A stretch of DNA of 5,456 nucleotides, from positions 1-5,456 of the forward strand of contig JAMCTA010000092.1 in the NCBI GenBank assembly GCA_023381895.1, in the 5' to 3' direction. The position numbers were made by a program, and so were the translations under genes. The stretch comes from Chloroflexota bacterium. GTDB lineage: Bacteria; Chloroflexota; UBA4733. Each line of letters starts with the position of its first letter. The first letter of the stretch is position 1. A model generated the notes under the pieces. It worked only from the letters and a program-made list of their open reading frames with translations. It made no database searches and was not told the DNA's origin. This document shows positions 1 through 5,456 of this stretch, in pieces.

Positions 1-23
1 CCGGGCTATCGACGATAGCCCGG
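1..23. repeat. Perfect inverted repeat (10-bp arms, 3-nt loop)
   Basis: The arms ccgggctatc (1-10) and gatagcccgg (14-23) are exact reverse complements around the loop gac. The structure lies at the window edge, so it may extend further upstream. It falls inside the open frame of the partial cupin gene and encodes part of it, which is unusual for so stable a hairpin. It could be a chance coding palindrome, an mRNA structure or a small dispersed palindromic repeat; the sequence alone cannot decide. Confidence 0.6.
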
Positions 24-280
24 CCAGTGTTCATTTTGTGGATATCCGTATCGACTCCGATCGCCACTACCACCGCACGTTCACGGAGATCTACACCTGT
101 CTCCAGGGGAACGGCTTCCTTGAACTCGACGGCTCAGTCGTCGCCTTGACTCCGGGAACCGTGGTCGTCATTCCGCCGGGTGTGCGTCACCGGGCCTATC
201 CGGCCAGCGCAGACCAGGCCCTCCGGATTCTGAATACGGCGGTGCCGCCGTTCGACGCGACGGACGAATGGCTGGACTGA
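2..280 (+). CDS. Cupin domain protein, C-terminal part (start outside window)
   Basis: The frame is open from the window edge to TGA at 278-280, giving 92 visible residues. GTG at 38 could be read as a start, but homologous small cupins normally have more residues before the first motif and the frame continues upstream, so I call the gene 5'-truncated by the window. Cupin motif 1 is complete: His22-x-His24, four residues, Glu29, six residues, then Gly36. Motif 2 is Gly-x5-Pro-Pro-Gly-x2-His, with the usual following Asn replaced by Pro. All four expected metal ligands (three His, one Glu) are therefore present, so a metal-binding single-domain beta-barrel is likely. Small cupins of this kind include sugar isomerases, dioxygenases and sugar-binding proteins; the substrate cannot be told here. 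The oxidoreductase starts 24 bp downstream on the same strand, suggesting co-transcription and a role on a related sugar. Confidence 0.85.
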   Translation, partial: RAIDDSPASVHFVDIRIDSDRHYHRTFTEIYTCLQGNGFLELDGSVVALTPGTVVVIPPGVRHRAYPASADQALRILNTAVPPFDATDEWLD

Positions 281-304
281 GGCAGCACCAGAAGGAAGGG
301 TAAG

Positions 305-1372
305 ATGGACCTGACGACGCTCCCCTACCAGCCAGCGTGGCCTAACCGCGAACAGTGGAAGCGCCGGCGCATCGGTCTGATCGGACCGGGCAACATCGCG
401 CAGTCGGCCCACCTACCAGCCTACCGTAAGCTCGGACTGAACGTCGTTGCGGCCGCCGACATCAATCCGGCCGTCCTCACAGCGATGCAGCAGCGGTGGG
501 GGATTGAGGCGCTCTACACCGACTACCGGGAGATGCTCGAGAAGGAACGCCTGGACGTTGTCGACATCACCGTCCACGAGCGCTGGTCAGACGTGAAGGT
601 CGAGGCCGTCCGCGCCGCTGCAGCCGTCGGCACGCACATCTTGATCCAGAAGCCGCTGGCCGAGACGTACGCCCAGTGCGCCGCGATGGTCGAGGCGGCG
701 CGGACGGCGCGCGTCAAGCTTGCCGTGAATCAGAACGCCCGTTGGGCACCCGCCTTCTATGCCGCCAAGCAATTCATCCAGGTAGGCGGCCTCGGCGAAC
801 CACGGATGCTCTCGTTGACTGCCCGGCGGCCACCACGCGGCGGCGACGTGCTGGTCAATTTCTCCGTGCATAGCATGGACCTGGTGCGCTATCTGTTGGG
901 CGCCGCGCTGGGACGGGAGCCCAAGCGGCTCTACGCCCTGCTCTCGGAGCACGCTGACCCGAACCAGCGTTTCATCAACGTCACGCTCGACTTCGGTGAT
1001 GGCATCCAGGGTGCGGTGTGGGACGACTGCACCGGCCACCTCAACACGGACATGCCGTGGGAGCTTCACGTCGCCGGAAGCGACGGCAGCGTCCGCGCCG
1101 TCGACTACTTCGCCGGTGGACGTGGTGCCGCCTGGATCGAAGCCTTCCACCGGGGCCAGCACCGGGTGGCGCTCCGGCCGCGCCTGGAAGGCGCCTGGCA
1201 GCCGGACGCCTTCGGTCACGTGATGGCCGACCTCCTCGATGCCATCGATCAAGATCGCGAGCCGTCTAGCAATGGCGCTGACAATCTCCGGACGGTGCGG
1301 CTCATCTTCGCCGCGCGTGAATCACATCGTCAAGGTCAGCCGGTTGCGCCGGAGACCATAACTGTTACCTAA
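305..1372 (+). CDS. Gfo/Idh/MocA family NAD(P)-dependent oxidoreductase
   Basis: This complete 355-residue protein is of typical family length. The family oxidises or reduces sugars, inositols and their derivatives with a nicotinamide cofactor, usually in the cytoplasm. The N-terminal Rossmann fold shows IGLIGPGNIAQ (23-33), with Asp52 at the end of the second strand, which favours NAD over NADP. The family EKP motif appears as Gln115-Lys116-Pro117, keeping the catalytic lysine but losing the glutamate. NQNARW (142-147) follows. The second catalytic motif reads NFSVHSMDLVRYLLG, with His189 and Asp192 kept but Asn185 where many members have Asp. The C-terminal half is the usual beta-sheet substrate and oligomerisation domain. 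The ATG at 305 is preceded by the purine-rich site agaaggaaggg ending 4 nt upstream, supporting this start. It sits 24 bp behind the cupin gene, probably in one operon. Substrate unknown; family assignment is secure. Confidence 0.95.
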   Translation: MDLTTLPYQPAWPNREQWKRRRIGLIGPGNIAQSAHLPAYRKLGLNVVAAADINPAVLTAMQQRWGIEALYTDYREMLEKERLDVVDITVHERWSDVKVEAVRAAAAVGTHILIQKPLAETYAQCAAMVEAARTARVKLAVNQNARWAPAFYAAKQFIQVGGLGEPRMLSLTARRPPRGGDVLVNFSVHSMDLVRYLLGAALGREPKRLYALLSEHADPNQRFINVTLDFGDGIQGAVWDDCTGHLNTDMPWELHVAGSDGSVRAVDYFAGGRGAAWIEAFHRGQHRVALRPRLEGAWQPDAFGHVMADLLDAIDQDREPSSNGADNLRTVRLIFAARESHRQGQPVAPETITVT

Positions 1373-1419
1373 CGTGCGCCACGCTCGGGAGCATGCGGGT
1401 TCACCGTGGCTCCGGTGTA

Positions 1420-1437
1420 GTGTCATAAGCACGGCAC
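1420..1437. repeat. Near-exact direct repeat, copy 1 (partner at 1651-1668)
   Basis: gtgtcataagcacggcac here and gtgtcacaagcacggcac at 1651-1668 match at 17 of 18 positions, 231 bp apart and in the same orientation. Copy 1 is intergenic, upstream of the solute-binding protein gene. Copy 2 lies in its coding sequence, in the linker just after the lipobox cysteine. A paired protein-binding site is possible, but no function can be read directly. Confidence 0.5.
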
Positions 1438-1468
1438 GTTTGTGAGGATACTGATGATTACCACCACC

Positions 1469-1482
1469 ATCTGCCGGCAGAT
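1469..1482. promoter_or_regulatory. 14-bp perfect palindrome, candidate operator
   Basis: atctgccggcagat is its own reverse complement. It lies 70 bp (start) to 57 bp (end) before the GTG start of the solute-binding protein, where a repressor site for a sugar-responsive regulator would be expected. No convincing -35/-10 pair could be placed around it and no regulator gene is in the window. A palindrome of this length could arise by chance about once in three windows of this size, so position is the main support. Confidence 0.35.
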
Positions 1483-1525
1483 TACTCTACGCCGCATCCT
1501 TCTCCAATGGCAGCGTGAGATCCCG

Positions 1526-1533
1526 AAAGGAGG
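1526..1533 (+). promoter_or_regulatory. Ribosome binding site fixing the GTG start of the solute-binding protein
   Basis: aaaggagg matches the Shine-Dalgarno consensus and is followed by a 5-nt spacer (tgctc) and GTG at 1539. A longer in-frame reading would begin at GTG 1515, but that would place this site inside the coding region and leave no comparable site upstream. The start at 1539 also gives a normal Tat/lipoprotein signal length. Confidence 0.85.
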
Positions 1534-1538
1534 TGCTC

Positions 1539-2993
1539 GTGAAGACATCGTTTGACCGTGTTTCCTTCTGCTCGCGACGCCAGCTCCTGGCCAGGCTAGC
1601 TGGAAGTGCCGCGGCATTTGGTCTCGCCGCCTGCAGGGGAGCAGCGGCTGGTGTCACAAGCACGGCACAGAACAGCAGCACCGGGAAGATCGCAACGACG
1701 GCAGCACTGTCGAGCACGAGAGCTACCACCTCAGCGACGGCATCTGCTGTCAGGGCAGGATCAGTGATTCTCACCTTCGCACGCTGGCAGGTCTCTCCGA
1801 ACATCATGAAGCAGCTTGTCTACGGCCCGGTCGCTCACTTCGAGCATGCCCATCCCGGTGTCCACGTGAGTGTGATCACTGCTCCCGCTGGACCTTCCTA
1901 TCTCGAAAAGGTGCTCACCCTGATTGCCGGTGGGGTGCCTCCCGATGTGGTTGGGTTACCTGGTCCGGAGGCTGTCTTACCCGTGCTCGCCAGCAAAGGT
2001 ATCCTGGCCGATCTGGGACCGCTCATCGACCGCGATGCCAAGGTGGTGCAGCCCCACGACTTCTACCCCCAGGCGCTGGCGGTGGGACAGTGGCAAGGCA
2101 AGCAGTACGGCCTGCTCAGCAGCACTATCTCCACCGCCGTGCTCGTCTACAATGCCGATGCGCTCCAGAAAGCTGGCGTGTCTCAAACGCCAGCGCAGAT
2201 GTACGATGCCGGGAAGTGGACCTGGAACGACTTCACCCAGGTGGCGCGACAGGCGACCATGCATACGAGCGGCAGCAGTCTGCCCAGCCAGTACGGCTTC
2301 CTCGTCCCCTTCGATATTCAGATGGGGATGTCCTTCGTCTGGGAAGCAGGTGGGCACCTGCTCAATCCGCAGCACACCAAGTGTCTCCTGGACACGGCGC
2401 AGAGCATTGCTGGACTACAGTTCCTCTTCGACCTCCAGCACAAGGAGCAGGTCTCACCCAGCCCTTCCTTCCTCAGCACCGAATCCTCGCTCAACCTCTT
2501 CACCAGTAGCCGGCTCGGTATGGCCCTCAACTGGGCCCACACGACAGTGATACAGTACGGGTCGGTGCCCTTCGCCTGGGACATCGCCCCGCTGCCTGTC
2601 GGTCCGGCCGGAGAGATCGTGAACGGTAACTTCAACAACATTGGACTCACTCAGCACTCCAAGCATCGAGAGACGGGTTGGTCCTTCATCGAGTATCTGA
2701 CCTCGGGGCCGGTCTACCTAGAGAAGCAACGCTTTGCTCTGCCGCCGCGCCGGAGTGTCTATCAGGCCTGGCTCAAGTGGGCGCAGGGACTCTCCCACCC
2801 CAAGAATATTCAGTATCTCCAGTTACTCCGCAAGCACTCACGGGAGCTACCCTATTCCCCGGTCTGGTCACACATCAATGTGACCTGGCCGAAATGGACC
2901 TCATATCTGGCGGAGGGCACACGGAGCCCTACAACGGTCGCCCGCTCCCTCACCTCCACCATCGATGCCATCCTCCAGCACGGCGCAGCGTGA
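1539..2993 (+). CDS. ABC transporter extracellular solute-binding lipoprotein (family 1, sugar type)
   Basis: The 484-residue protein starts at GTG 1539, chosen for the consensus ribosome binding site. The N-terminus shows a twin-arginine motif SRRQLL (12-17), a short hydrophobic stretch and a lipobox LAAC with Cys32, so it should be exported by Tat and anchored by lipid on the outer face of the membrane. Residues 33 to about 74 are a Ser/Thr/Ala-rich linker. The binding domain starts near VILTFARW and has family 1 (MalE/UgpB-like) hallmarks: GKQYGLLSS followed by VLVYN (about 187-205), WTWNDF (227-232), a late PFAWDIAPLPVGPAG segment, and WSFIEYL (381-387) before the closing helices. Such proteins capture sugars or oligosaccharides for an ABC importer. 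The permease genes that usually follow are absent; a sulfatase gene is next after 138 bp. Ligand unknown. A sulfated or otherwise decorated sugar is a guess from the neighbour. Confidence 0.93.
   Translation: MKTSFDRVSFCSRRQLLARLAGSAAAFGLAACRGAAAGVTSTAQNSSTGKIATTAALSSTRATTSATASAVRAGSVILTFARWQVSPNIMKQLVYGPVAHFEHAHPGVHVSVITAPAGPSYLEKVLTLIAGGVPPDVVGLPGPEAVLPVLASKGILADLGPLIDRDAKVVQPHDFYPQALAVGQWQGKQYGLLSSTISTAVLVYNADALQKAGVSQTPAQMYDAGKWTWNDFTQVARQATMHTSGSSLPSQYGFLVPFDIQMGMSFVWEAGGHLLNPQHTKCLLDTAQSIAGLQFLFDLQHKEQVSPSPSFLSTESSLNLFTSSRLGMALNWAHTTVIQYGSVPFAWDIAPLPVGPAGEIVNGNFNNIGLTQHSKHRETGWSFIEYLTSGPVYLEKQRFALPPRRSVYQAWLKWAQGLSHPKNIQYLQLLRKHSRELPYSPVWSHINVTWPKWTSYLAEGTRSPTTVARSLTSTIDAILQHGAA
1651..1668. 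repeat. Near-exact direct repeat, copy 2
   Basis: gtgtcacaagcacggcac differs from 1420-1437 by one base (C for T at the sixth base after the opening gtg tca reading, i.e. position 1656 is c wheras copy 1 has t). It lies within the solute-binding protein gene and encodes linker residues VTSTA just downstream of the lipid-anchored cysteine. Confidence 0.5.
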
Positions 2994-3131
2994 TGTAGAC
3001 GAGCGCTGTTCCGCTAGTTGCATGGGAGCTGGCAAAGGAGGCAGGCCACAACGGAAGGGAAGGTATCTGGGAGAGTATATAGAGGTGCACCAGTAGTGGG
3101 CGAGGACGGTGTCGGACGAAAGGGCTAATTC
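2994..3131. other. Purine-rich spacer with an unattached Shine-Dalgarno sequence
   Basis: This 138-bp gap separates the solute-binding protein from the sulfatase. aaaggagg at 3034-3041 matches the ribosome-binding consensus, but no ATG, GTG or TTG that opens a usable frame follows at proper distance. A tatata stretch at 3076-3081 could be a weak -10 element, without a clear -35. The end of the gap provides the sulfatase ribosome binding site (3119-3124). No terminator-like hairpin with a T-run is visible, so read-through from the upstream gene is possible. Confidence 0.5.
3119..3124 (+). promoter_or_regulatory. Ribosome binding site of the sulfatase gene
   Basis: aaaggg lies 7 nt before GTG 3132. 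The next in-frame ATG encodes Met15, inside the first strand and just before the metal-binding Asp17, so it would truncate the fold. This supports the GTG start. Confidence 0.65.
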
Positions 3132-4613
3132 GTGGCTTCGCGCTCTGCCACTCCGCCGAACGTCTTACTACTTATGACAGACCAGCAGCGCTGGGATACG
3201 CTCGGCTATGCTGGTTGTACTCCGTGCCGCACACCAAACTTAGACCGGCTAGCACGGGAAGGTATCGCCTGCGACCGTTGCCTCACCCCGAATCCTATCT
3301 GCTCACCCGCGCGGGCTGCCCTGTTCACCGGCCGTTATGCCCACACCACAGGCGTCGGCAACAATCGCGAGCTGCCGCTAGAGCAACCGACGCTACTGGA
3401 AGTCTTTCGTGACGCTGGGTATCACGTCGCCTACAGCGGCAAGTGGCACCTCGGTCGCGGTCGCGGTGCCGTCGCGTTGGCTGGCTGGCCCGGTGAGCGC
3501 GGAGAGGGCTATCGCCGGTGGCTCCAGGAATGTGGCCATCCCGACACCTATCCTTACATGACACCGGAGTTCTCCTTCGTTGTGCCTGGCGACACGACCA
3601 CCTCTCTTCATCGCATCTCCACGCCGCATACGGCGCCCCAGGAGGGGCTGACCGAGTGGCTGCACGATACTTGGGTCGTGCAACGGACACTAGAGCAATT
3701 AGAATGCCGACCAAAGGAGCAACCGTTCTTCCACGTTTGCTCGCTCATTGGACCGCACCCGATCTTCGTGATTCCAGAGCCCTTCTACTCACTCTACGAT
3801 CCGTCGGAAGCGCCAGAGCCGCCGAATTTCGCCGATCCAATGATCAACAAGCCCACCTGTCAGCGACAGTCGATCTGGCATCAGGTCGCCGAGGCCCACG
3901 GCACTACCTGGGAGCCTTGGCGCCGCTCGCAGGCGGTGTACTGGGGCTTCGTCACTTTACTCGACGAGCTGTTTGGCCGGGTGCTCAACCGGCTGGATGC
4001 GCTGAGGCTGGCTGAAGACACCATCGTAGTGATGCTGAGCGATCATGGCGAGATGATGGGCGGCCACGGCCTCTTTCAGAAGTCGTGTATGTATGAGGAA
4101 AGCTTGCGGGTACCGTTCCTCGTTCGGGCACCGGGTCGCATCCCCACAGGACGGCACATCGACGCGCCGATGTCGCTCGTGGATGTTGCCCCTACGTTGC
4201 TCCAGCTGGCTGGTCTCTGGGAGGAGGGCAAGGCGCTACTGCAGCCCCAGGGACAGGATCGCACCGGCTGGCTTACCGGTGAAGATCGTATCCCGCCCGA
4301 AGCGCGGGGCGCTACGAATGACCCGGTCACAGGAGCAGTATTCAGCGAGTATAAGCCTTACCAAGGCGAAGGGATGACCGATGTCCGCTGCATCATCGGA
4401 CCACGCTTCAAGTACGTCTGGAATCGTGACGATCGAGAAGAGCTGTACGATACCTGGGCCGACCCTTATGAGCTGCACAACCTGGCCAGTGATCCTGCAA
4501 CACGCCCCGTACTCCTGGCTATGCGACGACGTCTCACTAGCTGGTCACGGGAAACGGGGGATCCTCTGGAGAAGATCATCCAAGGGGAGCGAGAAAGCCG
4601 CCGGTTAAGCTAG
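3132..4613 (+). CDS. Formylglycine-dependent sulfatase (alkaline phosphatase superfamily)
   Basis: This complete 493-residue enzyme, of normal family length, would hydrolyse sulfate esters. The N-terminus reads NVLLLMTDQQRWD, with Asp17-Gln18 as metal ligands. The signature C-S-P-A-R (57-61) followed by TGRYAHTTGV places the cysteine that is converted to formylglycine at Cys57. SGKWHLG (Lys104, His106), GPHPIF (His209), SDHGE (Asp304, His305) and Lys317 complete the expected active site. The C-terminal part has VPFLVRAPGRI, a DVAPTLLQLAG segment and ELYDTWADPYELHNLA, all typical. No signal peptide or membrane segment is visible, so it is probably cytoplasmic and acts on imported substrate. 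Two CXXC pairs (29/32 and 47/50) before the signature are unusual. The GPHPIF-VIPEPFYSLYD stretch also recalls phosphonate monoester hydrolases, so a phospho- or phosphonoester substrate is an alternative. It follows the solute-binding protein on the same strand; the maturation enzyme is not in the window. Confidence 0.94.
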   Translation: MASRSATPPNVLLLMTDQQRWDTLGYAGCTPCRTPNLDRLAREGIACDRCLTPNPICSPARAALFTGRYAHTTGVGNNRELPLEQPTLLEVFRDAGYHVAYSGKWHLGRGRGAVALAGWPGERGEGYRRWLQECGHPDTYPYMTPEFSFVVPGDTTTSLHRISTPHTAPQEGLTEWLHDTWVVQRTLEQLECRPKEQPFFHVCSLIGPHPIFVIPEPFYSLYDPSEAPEPPNFADPMINKPTCQRQSIWHQVAEAHGTTWEPWRRSQAVYWGFVTLLDELFGRVLNRLDALRLAEDTIVVMLSDHGEMMGGHGLFQKSCMYEESLRVPFLVRAPGRIPTGRHIDAPMSLVDVAPTLLQLAGLWEEGKALLQPQGQDRTGWLTGEDRIPPEARGATNDPVTGAVFSEYKPYQGEGMTDVRCIIGPRFKYVWNRDDREELYDTWADPYELHNLASDPATRPVLLAMRRRLTSWSRETGDPLEKIIQGERESRRLS

Positions 4614-4700
4614 CTTGAGTTACCTACAGCATACTCAGCTGCTCTCCGTCCGAGAAACTGCCGCGTGAAGGGCCATCGTAGCGACCTATCGCTGGTGTTC

Positions 4701-4719
4701 GCGCAGCGCTAGACTGCGC
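4701..4719. other. Small stem-loop (6-bp GC-rich stem)
   Basis: gcgcag (4701-4706) pairs exactly with ctgcgc (4714-4719) around a 7-nt loop, about 90 bp after the sulfatase stop. It lacks a following T-tract, so a role as a terminator or mRNA 3'-end stabiliser is only possible. Confidence 0.35.
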
Positions 4720-4732
4720 CGGTGCTCATCAG

Positions 4733-4842
4733 CTTCTAAGGCATGGTTCAAACCGACTGTACAGTTCAGCCGCCTTCCCCTCTGGTAGACGGTCGCAAAT
4801 TGTCATGTCGGGCCTCGCCTGGCTTGAACCATGCCTAAGAGG
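4733..4842. repeat. 110-bp unit bounded by 22-bp imperfect inverted repeats
   Basis: The left arm (4733-4754) and right arm (4821-4842) pair at 19 of 22 positions, plus one G-T wobble. The core aggcatggttcaa (4739-4751) is matched perfectly by ttgaaccatgcct (4824-4836). The 66-bp interior contains a 10-bp palindrome actgtacagt (4756-4765) and no gene. A palindromic tgacgtca (4843-4850) touches the right end. I see no clear target-site duplication next to the arms. It could be a small non-autonomous element of the MITE kind, a long-stem structured RNA, or a bidirectional transcription barrier between convergent genes. Confidence 0.65.
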
Positions 4843-4889
4843 TGACGTCAGGCAGGGATACATCGCCCGCCCTGTGAGAATTCGTCGCT

Positions 4890-5456
4890 TCAGGCGATGT
4901 GCCAGTGTTGATCGATGGGGGCTTGATACGTCGCCGCCTTGCCGTCGAGTACGTCTTGCACGCGGACGACCTGGTTCGTCGCAGCCGATTCGTAGATGGC
5001 ACAGGCGATGGCCTTGGCATGCAAACCCTGTTCGCCGTCGATTTCCGGCGGTCGCTGATCGCGGATGCTGTGGAGAAAGTCGCAGGTCTCGAGAGCGAAG
5101 CCGTTGGTGAGGCCATAGGGGAAGAGGCGGTCGCGCTCATCGTTTCCCATCTCCGCGAGGTACTGCTCGTAGAGCTCGGCCAGAGGATATGCGGTCCCAT
5201 CGAGGCGCTTGAGCGTGGCGGTCAGGCGTGGTCCGTGGAAGGGGTCGCCTGGATCGTTGATGGCACCCTCGCTGCCGTAGTACATGACGGTATTGAATGT
5301 ATCGGCTAGGGGACGGTTGATCACCGTCCAGGTGCCTGTGACACCACTCTTGAAGTTGAGCAGCGCCGTGAACGTGTCCTCACGCATGTCCGGCACACGT
5401 TCCTCTCCCTTGACAAACGTGCCCTCGGCGTACTTGCGCACACTGCCATACACACT
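4890..5456 (-). CDS. Gfo/Idh/MocA family oxidoreductase, C-terminal part (start outside window)
   Basis: The minus-strand frame is open from the right window edge to TGA at 4892-4890, giving 188 visible residues. The nearest GTG codon (5453) is not taken as the start, because the frame continues beyond the edge and the visible part is only the C-terminal domain. Recognisable family features are DTFTALLNFKSGVTGTW (27-43), YYGSEGAI (59-66), where the beta-sheet domain senses the substrate, and the closing helix ETCDFLHSIRDQRPPEIDGEQG followed by ACAIYESAATNQVVRV. The Rossmann fold, the EKP motif and the catalytic His lie outside the window, so cofactor preference and activity cannot be judged. 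It converges on the sulfatase and so belongs to a different transcript. It differs clearly in sequence from the oxidoreductase at 305-1372 and is not a recent duplicate. Confidence 0.92.
   Translation of the reverse strand, partial: SVYGSVRKYAEGTFVKGEERVPDMREDTFTALLNFKSGVTGTWTVINRPLADTFNTVMYYGSEGAINDPGDPFHGPRLTATLKRLDGTAYPLAELYEQYLAEMGNDERDRLFPYGLTNGFALETCDFLHSIRDQRPPEIDGEQGLHAKAIACAIYESAATNQVVRVQDVLDGKAATYQAPIDQHWHIA

Larger units (their letters stand above)
4614..4889. other. Convergent intergenic region with several hairpins
   Basis: The gap lies between the ends of the sulfatase (+) and the second oxidoreductase (-). No credible gene was found in it on either strand. It holds small stem-loops at 4680-4693 (agcga/tcgct, 4-nt loop) and 4701-4719 (gcgcag/ctgcgc, 7-nt loop), the large inverted-repeat unit at 4733-4842, and an 8-bp stem acatcgcc/ggcgatgt (4860-4867 with 4893-4900) that straddles the minus-strand stop codon. 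None is followed by a T-run on either strand, so no classic intrinsic terminator is called, although these stems may still help end transcription from both sides. Confidence 0.6.

Noticed and set aside
587..1252. Long minus-strand open frame (221 codons) opposite the first oxidoreductase
   Set aside because: It lies wholly inside a clear Gfo/Idh/MocA gene, its translation shows no recognisable domain, and high-GC codon bias readily opens this antisense frame.
1378..1413. Possible terminator after the first oxidoreductase (gccacg/cgtggc and ggagc/gctcc)
   Set aside because: The stems are short, mutually exclusive and have long loops, and no T-run follows.
1924..2550. 208-codon plus-strand frame within the solute-binding protein gene
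   Set aside because: An out-of-frame shadow rich in Ser, Arg and Pro with no domain, inside a well-supported gene.
4607..4616. 10-bp palindrome aagctagctt over the sulfatase stop codon
   Set aside because: About five palindromes of this length are expected by chance in a window this size, and there is no supporting context.
4740..4754. tRNA T-arm-like ggttcaaacc
   Set aside because: The flanks do not form the 5-bp T-stem and no acceptor or anticodon arms are present. The match is part of the inverted-repeat arm.
4899..5309. Plus-strand open frame (136 codons) at the right end
   Set aside because: It is the antisense of the second oxidoreductase, whose minus-strand translation carries clear family motifs.

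Overview
The window (roughly 60% GC by eye) looks like part of a bacterial carbohydrate-catabolism locus. It holds five protein genes, two of them cut by the window edges. The Tat-type lipoprotein signal with a long Ser/Thr/Ala linker on the solute-binding protein, the frequent GTG starts and the mix of Gfo/Idh/MocA oxidoreductases, a cupin and a sulfatase resemble Chloroflexota (Thermomicrobia-like) genomes. That assignment is an inference from style, not a proven placement.

Layout. Positions 2-280 (+) are the end of a small cupin whose start lies outside the window. A complete Gfo/Idh/MocA oxidoreductase (305-1372, +) follows after 24 bp with its own ribosome binding site, so the two probably share an operon. 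A 166-bp gap carries a 14-bp palindrome and one copy of a near-exact 18-bp direct repeat. It leads to a Tat-exported lipoprotein of the family 1 sugar-binding ABC transporter type (1539-2993, +), whose true start is a GTG behind a consensus Shine-Dalgarno sequence. After a 138-bp purine-rich gap comes a complete formylglycine-type sulfatase without a signal peptide (3132-4613, +). A 276-bp convergent gap (4614-4889) holds small hairpins and a notable 110-bp inverted-repeat unit (4733-4842). The right edge is the C-terminal domain of a second Gfo/Idh/MocA protein on the minus strand (4890-5456).

How the genes may fit together (inference): the lipoprotein captures a glycan fragment or decorated sugar outside the membrane. 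The sulfatase, apparently cytoplasmic, removes sulfate (or another ester group) after uptake. The oxidoreductases act on the sugar ring with a nicotinamide cofactor, and the cupin may isomerise or bind a sugar intermediate. No transporter permease or ATPase is in the window, so the uptake system is incomplete as seen. I found no mobile-element gene, RNA gene, CRISPR array or defence system. The least explained sequence is the inverted-repeat unit between the convergent genes.
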